From NCBI RefSeq assembly GCF_001612945.1, contig NZ_BDBK01000018.1, positions 124,001-188,000 on the forward strand: a stretch of 64,000 bases of DNA, in the 5' to 3' direction. Below, piece after piece: positions 56,296 to 64,000 of the stretch (positions are counted from its first letter, which is position 1; each line of letters starts with the position of its first letter). A model generated the notes under the pieces. It ran no database searches, was not told the origin of the DNA, and saw nothing but the letters and a program-made list of their open reading frames with translations. The position numbers and the translations under genes are program-made. The stretch comes from Nocardia inohanensis NBRC 100128. GTDB taxonomy: Bacteria; Actinomycetota; Actinomycetes; Mycobacteriales; Mycobacteriaceae.

Positions 56296-57900
56296 GTGGC
56301 CACCGACAATGCCGTCGCCCTCGGTGATCTCTCGGCCTTCGCCGACACCGTGCTCGGCCCGCAGCACAAATCGCTGCCCCCGGCCGCCTGGGGCAAGACC
56401 GTGCGCGAATACCTGGCCACCGCACCGCATCTCGACGACCTGCAAACCCCGGTCCTCACGATGGACCGCGCGGCCCTGGACTCGAACCGCGCCACCATGG
56501 CCGACTGGGCTGCCGCCGCGGGCGTGCAGCTCGCCCCGCACGGCAAGACCACAATGTCCCCGCAACTCTGGTGGGAACAGCTCGCGGCCGGGTCGTGGGG
56601 CATCACCCTCGCCACCGGCTGGCAAGCCCAGGTCGGCCGCTCCTTCGGCCTGAACCGCATCATGCTCGCCAACGCCCTCCTCGATCCGATCGGATTGCGC
56701 TGGGCCGCAACCGAAATCGCCGCCGACCCCCATTTCGAGCTGTACAGCTGGGTCGACGGCATCGCCTCGGTGTGCGAGATGGAACGCCACCTCGAATCCG
56801 CGCCGGAGGGAGTGCGACTGTCCGTCATCGTGGAACTCGGCGGCCCGCACGGCCGCACCGGTGCGCGTGGACTGGCAGCCGCCCACGAGGTCGCCGAAGC
56901 GGTGCACAAGTCCCCGCGTCTGCTACTCGCGGGCGTCGGCGGCTACGAAGGCGCACTCGCACACGACCGCACCCCCGAGGGCCTCGCCGCCGTCCGGCAG
57001 TACCTGGACGAATTGGCCGTATTGCACCGCGAATTGGCGGCCGCCGGGCGATACGACGATTTCATCGGGGCGGACATCGCGTTCACAAACGTCACGCCCG
57101 CAGTGGATGAGCCGAGCCGCGCCCGCGAAATCGACGTGCGCAGCGGCAAAGCCACCGCGTCCGGGAGGGCTGCCCTATCCGGTGCGCCCATCGCCGGGGA
57201 ATCCGATGGCACAACCGCCGCTCCGGGAGGTTCGAGTGCTGAGCCCGCGCGGGAGGGCGCGGCCCGGGGCGGTGTGAATGATGTCGCTGACGCTCCGGGG
57301 CATGCCGAGGTGTGCGCGGACCGCGTGAGCGCGGGTCCGGTGCGGCGGTGCGCGATCGTCACGGCCGGCGGCAGCGCGTATCCGGATCTGGTCGTCGAGC
57401 GGCTCGGTGCGCTCGCCGATGAGGATGGGGTGCACGGGGTTCCGACGACGGTGGTGCTGCGGTCCGGGGCGTATCTGGTGCACGATGACGGGTTCTACTC
57501 GGGGATTTCGCCGTTGGCGTCGGGGCGGGCGGACCGTCCGCTGCGTTCGGCGATGCACGGCTGGGCGCGTTCGGTGTCCCGGCCGGAGACGGAGCTCGCG
57601 CTGCTCGATGCGGGTAAGCGTGATCTTCCGTTTGATGAGGGGCTGCCGGTCCCGCAGGTGACCGCGGGACCGGTGGCGAAACCCTTGCCCGCGGGCGCGG
57701 TGGTGTCGGCTTTGAACGATCAGCACGCGTTCCTGCGGTTGCCCGGTGGTAATGACAGCGATGTGCCCGTGGGGAGCGTGGTGCGGCTGGGGTTGTCGCA
57801 TCCGTGCACGGCGTTCGACAAGTGGCGGTTGATTCCGGTGATCGACGACGCGGGGGCCGGGCGGCCGCGTGTGGTGGATTTCCTGCACACCTTCTTCTGA
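56296..57900 (+). CDS. Fold-type III PLP amino acid deaminase/dehydratase
   Basis: The product is 534 aa. The alanine-racemase-like barrel has the PLP lysine Lys84 in LAPHGKTTMSPQL. The C-terminal D-serine-dehydratase-type domain has the metal ligands His502 and Cys504 in SHPCTAFDKW. The family deaminates D-amino acids by beta-elimination or cleaves D-threonine. The position next to KDG kinase and KDPG aldolase genes suggests D-glucosaminate as substrate, giving KDG. Residues about 261-350 are an extra low-complexity stretch (SGRAALSGAPIAGESDG, AAPGGSSAEPAREGAARG). AAGGAG lies 4 nt before GTG 56296. Confidence 0.88.
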   Translation: MATDNAVALGDLSAFADTVLGPQHKSLPPAAWGKTVREYLATAPHLDDLQTPVLTMDRAALDSNRATMADWAAAAGVQLAPHGKTTMSPQLWWEQLAAGSWGITLATGWQAQVGRSFGLNRIMLANALLDPIGLRWAATEIAADPHFELYSWVDGIASVCEMERHLESAPEGVRLSVIVELGGPHGRTGARGLAAAHEVAEAVHKSPRLLLAGVGGYEGALAHDRTPEGLAAVRQYLDELAVLHRELAAAGRYDDFIGADIAFTNVTPAVDEPSRAREIDVRSGKATASGRAALSGAPIAGESDGTTAAPGGSSAEPAREGAARGGVNDVADAPGHAEVCADRVSAGPVRRCAIVTAGGSAYPDLVVERLGALADEDGVHGVPTTVVLRSGAYLVHDDGFYSGISPLASGRADRPLRSAMHGWARSVSRPETELALLDAGKRDLPFDEGLPVPQVTAGPVAKPLPAGAVVSALNDQHAFLRLPGGNDSDVPVGSVVRLGLSHPCTAFDKWRLIPVIDDAGAGRPRVVDFLHTFF

Positions 57901-57910
57901 GTGGAACATC

Positions 57911-59527
57911 ATGGCTGACTTGCTGATTCGCGATATCGACGTGATCGACGGCACGGGCGGGGCGGTGTTCCGGGCGGATGTGGTGGTGGACGGCGGGCGG
58001 ATCGCCGAGATCGCCGCGCCGGGGACCGTCGCGGGCGCGGACCGAGTGCTCGACGAGGGTGAGACTCTGGTGCTGGCACCGGGTTTCATCGATATGCACG
58101 CGCATTCCGATCTGCATCTGCTCACCGATCCCGGGCATTTCCCGAAGCTGAGCCAGGGCATCACCACCGAGGTGATCGGGCAGGACGGACTGTCCTATGC
58201 GCCGATCGACGAGGCGACCCTGGACGTGGTGCGCCGCCAGATCGCCGGGTGGAACGGAAATCCCGCCGACCTCGACTTCTCCTGGCGGACCGTGGCCCAG
58301 TACCTGGACCGCCTCGACAGCGCGGGAATCACCCCGAACGCGGCCTACCTGGTACCGCAGGGCACCTTGCGCCTCATGGTGGTCGGCAGCGAAAAGCGTG
58401 ATGCCACACCGGAAGAGCTCACCCGCATGCGGGAGCTGCTGGCGCAGGCGCTGCGCGAAGGCGCGGTCGGCATGTCCAGCGGCCTGACCTACACGCCCGG
58501 AATGTACGCCGACACTTCGGAACTCGCGGCCCTGTGCGAGGTGGTCGCGGAGTTCGGCGGCTTCTACGCCCCGCACACCCGCTCCTACGGCGCGGGCGCC
58601 CTCGGCGCCTACGCCGAGATGATCGAACTGTCCCGCCGCACCGGCTGCGCGCTGCACCTCACCCACGCCACCATGAACTTCGGCGAGAATCGTGGCCGCG
58701 CACCGGAATTGCTCGCCATGATCGATGCCGCGCTGGCGGACGGCTGCGATATCAGCCTCGACACCTACCCGTATCTGCCCGGCTCCACCACGCTGTCGGC
58801 GCTGCTGCCGAGCTGGGCCATGTCCGGCGGACCCGATGCCGCACTCGCGCGCATCGCCGACCTCGGCACCCGCCTGAGGATCGTCGCCGATGTGAACGTC
58901 AACGGCTCCGACGGCTGTCACGGCGTCACCGTCGAATGGGAAACCATTCAGATCAGCGGCGTCGCCAACCCGGACCTGAACCGCTATGTCGGCAAGACGG
59001 TCGCCGCCATCGCGATCGAACGAGACATGCCCCCGGTCGAGGTCTTCTTCGACCTGCTGACCCGGGATCAGCTGGCCACCACCATCCTTCAGCACGTCGG
59101 CCACGAGGAGAACGTGCGCACCATCATGCGCCACTCCCGCCACATGGGCGGCACCGATGCCCTCCTGGTCGGCGACCGCCCCCACCCGCGCGCCTGGGGC
59201 ACCATGCCCCGCTACCTCGGCCACTACACCCGCGACCTCGGCGTCCTGAGCCTCGAGGACTGCGTCCACCACCTCACCGGCCGCCCCGCACAACGCCTGC
59301 GGCTGCGCGAACGCGGCCTGGTCCGTACGGGTTACGCCGCCGACCTGGTCCTCTTCGACCCCGCGACCGTGCGTGACGCCGCCACTTTCGAGCACCCGAA
59401 ACAGCAGGCCGACGGCATCCCGTACGTCCTCGTCAACGGCGAATTCGCGCTGGACGCGGGCAAACCCACGGCGGTCCGCGCCGGGCGCACCCTGCGCCTG
59501 GACGCCGAACATGGGGAAACCCGATGA
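57911..59527 (+). CDS. N-acyl-D-amino-acid deacylase
   Basis: The product is 538 aa of the amidohydrolase superfamily. It has the metal motif PGFIDMHAHSDLHLL, HLTHATMNFGENRGR and the C-terminal GYAADLVLFDPATV typical of D-aminoacylases. It should remove an acyl group, often acetyl, from a D-amino acid. D-glucosaminate has a D-configured amino carbon, so N-acetyl-D-glucosaminate is a possible substrate. It starts 10 nt after the deaminase stop, and the 39-codon ORF overlaps its stop. Confidence 0.92.
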   Translation: MADLLIRDIDVIDGTGGAVFRADVVVDGGRIAEIAAPGTVAGADRVLDEGETLVLAPGFIDMHAHSDLHLLTDPGHFPKLSQGITTEVIGQDGLSYAPIDEATLDVVRRQIAGWNGNPADLDFSWRTVAQYLDRLDSAGITPNAAYLVPQGTLRLMVVGSEKRDATPEELTRMRELLAQALREGAVGMSSGLTYTPGMYADTSELAALCEVVAEFGGFYAPHTRSYGAGALGAYAEMIELSRRTGCALHLTHATMNFGENRGRAPELLAMIDAALADGCDISLDTYPYLPGSTTLSALLPSWAMSGGPDAALARIADLGTRLRIVADVNVNGSDGCHGVTVEWETIQISGVANPDLNRYVGKTVAAIAIERDMPPVEVFFDLLTRDQLATTILQHVGHEENVRTIMRHSRHMGGTDALLVGDRPHPRAWGTMPRYLGHYTRDLGVLSLEDCVHHLTGRPAQRLRLRERGLVRTGYAADLVLFDPATVRDAATFEHPKQQADGIPYVLVNGEFALDAGKPTAVRAGRTLRLDAEHGETR

Positions 59528-59643
59528 CCCCGGACCCGTTCGACCGCCGACTGCCCACTGCCGGAACGGAACTCATCTCGGTCAGGCATGCCGCCGATGG
59601 CCGATCGATCAGCGTGGACGCCACGCGAGAGGAGCAATCGTGA
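59524..59643 (+). CDS. Candidate 39-aa protein with overlap at both ends
   Basis: This ORF of 39 codons plus stop begins MTPDPFDRRLPTAGTEL and ends ATREEQS. Its ATG overlaps the deacylase stop (ATGA) and its TGA overlaps the aldolase GTG (GTGA), so translation may be coupled at both ends. It is soluble, charged and without a recognised family. It also holds the ribosome site of the aldolase. It may be a real small subunit, or a coupling ORF that brings ribosomes to the aldolase gene. Confidence 0.45.
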   Translation: MTPDPFDRRLPTAGTELISVRHAADGRSISVDATREEQS

Positions 59644-60269
59644 CCACCGCCATGGATGTCATCCTGGCCGACCGGGTGCTGACCGTGGTGCGCGCGCCGG
59701 AGATCCCGGACCCGGTGGCGCTCGCCGATGCGCTCGCGGGAGCCGGAATCCGGGCCGTGGAGCTGACCTTCACCACGCCGGGCGTATTGGATTGCCTGCG
59801 TAAGGTTTCCGAGGCCGGGCGGGCGGTGATCGGTGCGGGGACCGTGCTGACGCGCGAGCAGGCCGAGGCCGCCATCGATGCGGGGGCGCGGTTCCTGGTG
59901 ACGCCGGGGGTTACCGCCCCGGTTGCCGCCGTCGCCGCCCAGCACGATATTCCGGTTGTGATGGGCGCTTTCACGCCCACCGAGGTGATGCGCGCGCTCG
60001 ATCTGGGCGCGGCGGCCGTGAAGATCTTCCCGGCCCGGGCGCTCGGCCCCGGTTATCTGAAGGACCTGCGCGGCCCGTTCCCGGGCGTGCGCTTGATTCC
60101 CTCCGGTGGGGTCAATGCCGGTAATGCGGCCGAGTTCCTCGCCAATGGCGCGGTCGCGGTCACCGCCGGCACCGATGTCGTCCCGCCCGTCACCGTGGCG
60201 GCGGGCGACTGGCCGGAAATCGCCGCGCGCGCCGCGGCTTTCGTTTCATCGCTGGAAGGTAAACCATGA
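59640..60269 (+). CDS. eda: KHG/KDPG aldolase
   Basis: The product is 209 aa of the Eda family. The general acid/base glutamate is in RAVELTFTTPG, and the Schiff-base lysine in AAVKIFPARALGPGYLKDL. The phosphate site is in RLIPSGGVNAGN. It cleaves KDPG to pyruvate and glyceraldehyde-3-phosphate. GTG 59640 has GAGAGGAG upstream. The permease ATG overlaps its stop by 4 nt (ATGA). Confidence 0.94.
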   Translation: MTTAMDVILADRVLTVVRAPEIPDPVALADALAGAGIRAVELTFTTPGVLDCLRKVSEAGRAVIGAGTVLTREQAEAAIDAGARFLVTPGVTAPVAAVAAQHDIPVVMGAFTPTEVMRALDLGAAAVKIFPARALGPGYLKDLRGPFPGVRLIPSGGVNAGNAAEFLANGAVAVTAGTDVVPPVTVAAGDWPEIAARAAAFVSSLEGKP

Positions 60270-61813
60270 GCGCCACCGTCGACTGGCTGCGCACCACCAC
60301 GCCGGGACTGCTGCTGCTCTGCGGCCTCTCGATCGCCGTGCTGCTGCTCGCCATCATCAAGTTCAAGCTGGAACCGTTCATCGCCCTGCTGCTCACCGGG
60401 CTCGGGCTGGCGCTCGCGGCGGGCCTGCCGGTCGCCAAGATCGTGGGCACGCCGTTGAAGGCCGGGGAGTCGATCCTGGAGACCGGCTTCGGCGGCATCC
60501 TCGGGCATATCGCCGTCATTATCGGTTTGGGCACGGTGCTCGGGGCGATCCTGGAACGCTCCGGCGGCGCGGACGTGCTCACCGAGAAACTGCTGAAGGT
60601 GTTCGGGGAGAAGGGCGCTCCGGTCGCCATGGGCCTGCTCGGGCTCATCTTCGGCATTCCGGTCTTCTTCGATATCGGCATCTTCGTGCTCGCGCCGCTG
60701 GTGTACGTGGCGGCCAAGCGCGGCGGGCGGTCACTGGTGCTCTATGCCATGCCGATGCTGGCGGGCCTGTCCATGACGCACGCGTTCCTGCCGCCGCATC
60801 CGGGTCCGGTCTCGCTCGGCGGGCTGCTCGGGGTGAGCCTGGGCTGGCTGATCGTCATGGGATTCGTCTGCGGCATACCGGGATTCATCGCCGCCGGCAT
60901 CGTGTGGGGCGGATGGATCGGCAGGCGGGTGCATGTCGAGGTGCCCGCGGAATTCCTGGTGCGCAAGGAGAACGGCGCCCCGGCGAACGGGGCGGAATCG
61001 AACGGCACCGAATCGAACGACACCGAGCCCGGCCGCACGCCGACCGATGCCGATACCGCTTCGGGCAGCGGCGGTTCCGTCGCGACGACCGCCACGACCA
61101 CGACCGCGATCACAGGCACGGCGACCGCGACCAAGCGCCCGCCCTCGGTCGCTCTGATCGGCGGCATCATCGCCATCCCGCTCATCCTGATCCTCGGCGC
61201 GACCTTCGGCAGCCAGCTGCTGATCGCCAACTCCGAACCCCTTCAGGTGCTGACCTTCCTGGGCACCCCCGCGGTGGCCCTGCTCATCACCGTGCTGATC
61301 GCCTTCTACGTGCTGGGCGTCCGCCGCGGCTCCTCGGTGCAGGAGCTCAGCGCCATCACCGCCGAATCCTTGCGCCCGGTCGGCATGCTGCTGCTGGTGG
61401 TGGGTGCGGGCGCGTTCTTCGGAAAGGTGATCTCCGCCACCGGAATCGGCACCGCCCTCGCCGAAACCATGTCCGCCGCCGGACTTCCGGTGATCGTGCT
61501 GGCCTATCTGATCAGCTGCGGTCTGCGCGTCGCCCAGGGCTCGGCCACGGTCGCCATCGTCACCACGGGCGGCATCGTGGCCCCGCTGGTCGCCGAGCAC
61601 GGCTACTCGCAGGTCTCGCTCGCTTTGATCGCCATGGCCATCGCGGCCGGGTCCATCATTCTCAGCCACGTGAACGACGGCGGCTTCTGGATCATCAGCA
61701 AGTACTTCAACCTGACCGTGAAGCAGACCTTGCAGACCTGGACGGTCCTGGAAACCGTGCTGTCGGTGGTCAGTTTCGCGGTGGCCGCGCTGCTGTTCGC
61801 GCTGCTGAGCTGA
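60266..61813 (+). CDS. GntP-family gluconate-type permease
   Basis: The product is 515 aa with about 12-14 transmembrane helices. The GntP signature is AFLPPHPGPVSLGGLLGV, and HVNDGGFWIISKYFNL lies near the end. It is a proton symporter for gluconate-like aldonates. Residues about 235-290 are an extra Asn/Thr/Ser-rich low-complexity loop (ESNGTESNDTEP, SVATTATTTTAITGTATATK). The ATG overlaps the aldolase stop. It is the last gene of the operon and probably imports the substrate of the pathway. Confidence 0.93.
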   Translation: MSATVDWLRTTTPGLLLLCGLSIAVLLLAIIKFKLEPFIALLLTGLGLALAAGLPVAKIVGTPLKAGESILETGFGGILGHIAVIIGLGTVLGAILERSGGADVLTEKLLKVFGEKGAPVAMGLLGLIFGIPVFFDIGIFVLAPLVYVAAKRGGRSLVLYAMPMLAGLSMTHAFLPPHPGPVSLGGLLGVSLGWLIVMGFVCGIPGFIAAGIVWGGWIGRRVHVEVPAEFLVRKENGAPANGAESNGTESNDTEPGRTPTDADTASGSGGSVATTATTTTAITGTATATKRPPSVALIGGIIAIPLILILGATFGSQLLIANSEPLQVLTFLGTPAVALLITVLIAFYVLGVRRGSSVQELSAITAESLRPVGMLLLVVGAGAFFGKVISATGIGTALAETMSAAGLPVIVLAYLISCGLRVAQGSATVAIVTTGGIVAPLVAEHGYSQVSLALIAMAIAAGSIILSHVNDGGFWIISKYFNLTVKQTLQTWTVLETVLSVVSFAVAALLFALLS

Positions 61814-61887
61814 GCCGTTCGCCATGCTGCCCGGTGGGTAATCGGGCAGAGTGGACCCGAGGACCACTCGAAGCTTGGAGATTGCTC

Positions 61888-62253
61888 ATGGACATACCGA
61901 TCACCGGCGAACGTCTGACGGTGCGGTCGTCCAGCCCCCTGCTCGTCATCGAGGCGGGCGATTACGAGCTACATATCGAAGGCGAACTGGCGGTGCACAA
62001 TCCGACCGGTCCGACCATTCATCGCATCCCCGGTGAGCCGCACACCGACGAACTCGTCGCCGCGCTCACCGGGGCCGTGGTCTCGGCGCTGGTGAACGAC
62101 GGCGGGGAGCTGCGCATCGACCTGGATTCCGGCCATCGCCTGGTGGTGGAGCCGGATCGCTACTTCGAAGCCTGGACCGTCACCGCGCCCGGGCGCTTCC
62201 TGGTGGTCTGCATGCCCGGCGGCGAACTGGCGGTCTGGAACCAGGAGTCCTGA
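61888..62253 (+). CDS. DUF6188-like protein
   Basis: The product is 121 aa, soluble and beta-rich. It resembles the DUF6188 family (LVIEAGDYELHIEGELAVHN, GGELRIDLDSGHRLVVEPDR, WTVTAPGRFLVVCMPGGEL), which is common in actinobacteria and often lies near toxin or immunity genes. No toxin is visible here. GGAG lies 7 nt before the ATG. It may be a free-standing gene. Confidence 0.7.
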   Translation: MDIPITGERLTVRSSSPLLVIEAGDYELHIEGELAVHNPTGPTIHRIPGEPHTDELVAALTGAVVSALVNDGGELRIDLDSGHRLVVEPDRYFEAWTVTAPGRFLVVCMPGGELAVWNQES

Positions 62254-62541
62254 GCTTGCGCCGCGGCTGTGGGCTGTCAGGAGCCCACGGCCACGGCGTC
62301 GGCCCGTGTGGGATACCGCTCAGCACGTACGACGGAACCGACCGTCGCCATTGACGTGGCCCGCGTTCATGCCGTCCCCTCGCGGGCATCTCCGTGGTGG
62401 CCGTGCGATCAGCACGACCGCTCAGAGCATCCCGATCCGGAGGGGTGCACGTCAAGGCACAAGCGTGTCCCAAATTGTCCCACCTGAGCGGTTCGCGAAT
62501 GTCCGGTCCGGTTTGCTATACGTCATGCGCATACCGGATGC
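62254..62541. other. Non-coding stretch with a hairpin and short direct repeat
   Basis: The hairpin GGCTGTGGGCT/AGCCCACGGCC (62265-62275 with 62282-62292, one G-T pair) is a likely terminator. TGTCCCA occurs twice at 62466-62472 and 62476-62482. I see no gene, tRNA or integrase. Confidence 0.5.
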
Positions 62542-63036
62542 TCAGGCGGACCTGCGCAATACCGCGATCGGGAAGCGGCGCGGGCTCAGCTCCCGGTAGG
62601 TCGCGAAATCCGGGTACCCGGCGACCAGTACTTTCCAGAGCCGCTCGTACTCGGTGTCATCGCTGATCACCTGCGCGTCCACGGCCCAGCGCTCCCGGCC
62701 CACCTGCACTTCGGGCCGCTCGGTCGCGAGCAGGTTCCGCCACCAGTTCGGCAACTCGGGGTGCCCGCCGTTGGACCCGCACACCAGCAGATCCTCGCCA
62801 TCGCGCACCAGCATCAGCATCACCGGGCGCGGTTCGCCGGATTTGCGGCCGGTCACCAGCAGCCGGAACACCGGTTTGCCCGCGAGGGTGGTGAATCGCG
62901 TCCCGCCGAAGCGGTCGTAGAGGCGCGCGTGCAGCCGGGCGTAGAACCGCGCGACCGCGCCCAGATACGTGGAGGAGTAGTGGTTGAACCGCCCGCTCAG
63001 TGTGAGCTCTCCGGTTCCGGAAGTCTTGCCAGCCAC
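62542..63036 (-). CDS. F420-type nitroreductase-family (Ddn-like) protein
   Basis: The product is 164 aa. It fits the deazaflavin-dependent nitroreductase family: GRKSGEPRPVMLMLVRDGED, CGSNGGHPELPNWWRNLLAT, PEVQVGRERWAVDAQ. These proteins use F420H2 to reduce quinones or nitro-compounds. GTG 63036 has GAGGA 6 nt upstream. It stands alone beside the LCP gene. Confidence 0.9.
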   Translation of the reverse strand: MAGKTSGTGELTLSGRFNHYSSTYLGAVARFYARLHARLYDRFGGTRFTTLAGKPVFRLLVTGRKSGEPRPVMLMLVRDGEDLLVCGSNGGHPELPNWWRNLLATERPEVQVGRERWAVDAQVISDDTEYERLWKVLVAGYPDFATYRELSPRRFPIAVLRRSA

Positions 63037-63121
63037 CTGTTTTCCTCACGCCGAGCCGGTCGAATCGCAACTCACAATACACAGTGTCCAGTGAGTAGTC
63101 GGGGGTGTCCGGAAAGGATGC

Positions 63122-64000
63122 TCAGTTCACGCAGGGGATGTCGCCGCCGAGGTCGGTGACGACCGGCTTACCGGAGTCGGGGACATCGGAGGAGGTCGAG
63201 GTGGCGGGAGTCTTGGCGGCGGTGGTGGTGGTCGGGGTGGCGGCGGTACTGGCCGCGACATTCGGATCGAGGGCGTCGGGGAGCACGAAATCGGTTCCGA
63301 GGACCAGCTTTACGCGGCCCAGCTCGACATCGGCCGACGCGGCGATGGGGACGCCGCCGAGCATGTCGGAGAGCTGTTTGGCATCGGTCTCCGCGCCGGT
63401 GCCGTAGTAGACGGCGGTGGCGGTGCCGTCGGCGTAGGTGCCGTTGCTGACCTGGCCGGTGGCGAAACCCTTGGCGCCGAAGGTCTTCGAGATCTGCGCC
63501 GCCATGCCGGGGGTGCCGGTGGCGTTCACGACGTCCAGGGTCGAGGTCGGGACGGTGGTGGGGGTGGTCGGCGTCGCGGTGGGTTTGATGCCGAACGCCG
63601 CCTGCACTTCCTTCTTGATGGCGGCCGGATCGATGATGTTCACGTCCTGGCCGTTGATGTTGTCGTAGCGCAGCACCGGCAGCGTACGGAATTCGATGCT
63701 GGGGGAGTCGGCGCGGCCCAGGCTGGTGACGAACGATTTCAGATCCCAGTCGTCGGAGACCACCACATCGCGGTGCGCGGCGTCCATCAACTCCTTGATC
63801 CGGGTGATATTGGTGACGGTCCCGGAGTCCTTGAGCGACTTGGCGATCGAGGTCAGGAACGCCTGCTGGCGATGGGTGCGGTCGAGGTCACCGTTGGGCA
63901 GGCCGTGCCGCTGGCGCACGAAGGCGAGCGCATTGGAGGCGTCGAGGTGCTGGCGGCCGGCGGGGAAGACCGCGCCGGAGAAGTAGCTGTCGTCGACGGC
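63122..64000 (-). CDS. LCP-family protein, N-terminal part cut by window edge
   Basis: Only the C-terminal 292 residues are in the window; the start lies beyond 64000. The LytR-CpsA-Psr domain is recognised by DASNALAFVRQRHGLPNGDL and DRTHRQQAFLTSIAKSLKDS. These enzymes attach arabinogalactan or teichoic-acid-like polymers to peptidoglycan. A Thr/Pro-rich linker (ATPTTPTTVPTSTL) leads to the LytR_C domain (VNATGTPGMAAQISKTFGAK). The tail is Thr-rich and ends in a lone cysteine (DIPCVN). The window edge cuts it, so it is not truncated in nature. Confidence 0.93.
   Translation of the reverse strand, partial: AVDDSYFSGAVFPAGRQHLDASNALAFVRQRHGLPNGDLDRTHRQQAFLTSIAKSLKDSGTVTNITRIKELMDAAHRDVVVSDDWDLKSFVTSLGRADSPSIEFRTLPVLRYDNINGQDVNIIDPAAIKKEVQAAFGIKPTATPTTPTTVPTSTLDVVNATGTPGMAAQISKTFGAKGFATGQVSNGTYADGTATAVYYGTGAETDAKQLSDMLGGVPIAASADVELGRVKLVLGTDFVLPDALDPNVAASTAATPTTTTAAKTPATSTSSDVPDSGKPVVTDLGGDIPCVN

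Noticed and set aside
60106..62253. 715-codon plus-strand frame across eda, gntP and the DUF6188-like gene
   Set aside because: Only the 3' 122 codons (61888-62253) are real; the rest overlaps the GntP gene in another frame.
62466..62482. TGTCCCA direct repeat as a phage attachment site
   Set aside because: Two 7-nt copies with no integrase, tRNA end or flanking repeat. It is too short to support an att call.

Overview
The window is high-GC actinobacterial chromosome, most likely from Nocardia or a close relative in the Mycobacteriales. The backbone uvrB, a Rv1636-type universal stress protein, uvrA, infC-rpmI-rplT, a TsnR-type rRNA methylase and pheS-pheT follows the same order as in Mycobacterium tuberculosis. 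F420-type, LprG-type, DosS-type and LCP-family genes fit the same group. Many genes start with GTG, and at least seven look leaderless, with a TAnnnT -10 box ending 6-7 nt before the start codon. No rRNA, tRNA, CRISPR array, insertion sequence or prophage was seen.

Layout. 1-6.8 kb: two DUF402 paralogs around a small secreted protein, a triple-repeat protein, uvrB, and VOC, AraC and DoxX genes. 6.6-7.5 kb: a 16-codon ORF with an operator-like dyad, then usp. 7.5-18.9 kb: a HelD-type RNA polymerase recycling ATPase, a PAS-PAS-GGDEF protein, a lone ketosynthase, a DosS-like haem sensor kinase divergent from a two-tailed hibernation factor, and uvrA. 19-26 kb: cupin, SDR and XRE genes, then a compact cluster of cytochrome b5-fused desaturase, type III polyketide synthase and cyclic-peptide-type ABC exporter. 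26-32 kb: lipoprotein, methyltransferase-TetR operon and the infC operon. 32-46 kb: transporters, TetR regulators, a NarL-type regulator with an unusual tandem kinase, two agmatine-deiminase paralogs sharing one operator sequence, a potassium channel, and HxlR with a nitroreductase. 46-54 kb: pheST, a 38-aa membrane peptide, MFS, hydrolase and two unknown proteins. 54-62 kb: divergent catabolic operons. 62-64 kb: a DUF6188-like protein, an F420-type reductase and a partial LCP protein.

How genes work together. The strongest system is at 53965-61813. One arm encodes a KDG-type kinase, an IclR regulator and RidA. The other encodes a fold-III PLP deaminase, an N-acyl-D-amino-acid deacylase, a 39-codon ORF, KDPG aldolase and a GntP permease. 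Read together they predict uptake of an N-acyl-2-amino-2-deoxy-aldonate such as N-acetyl-D-glucosaminate, deacylation, deamination to KDG, phosphorylation to KDPG and cleavage to pyruvate and glyceraldehyde-3-phosphate. Both uvrB and uvrA carry the mycobacterial RecA-independent (PafBC) DNA-damage promoter motif, so nucleotide excision repair appears co-regulated. The DosS-like kinase, the hibernation factor and a DosR-box-like site suggest a hypoxia/dormancy module. The desaturase-PKS-exporter trio is a candidate small lipid or polyketide pathway of unknown product.
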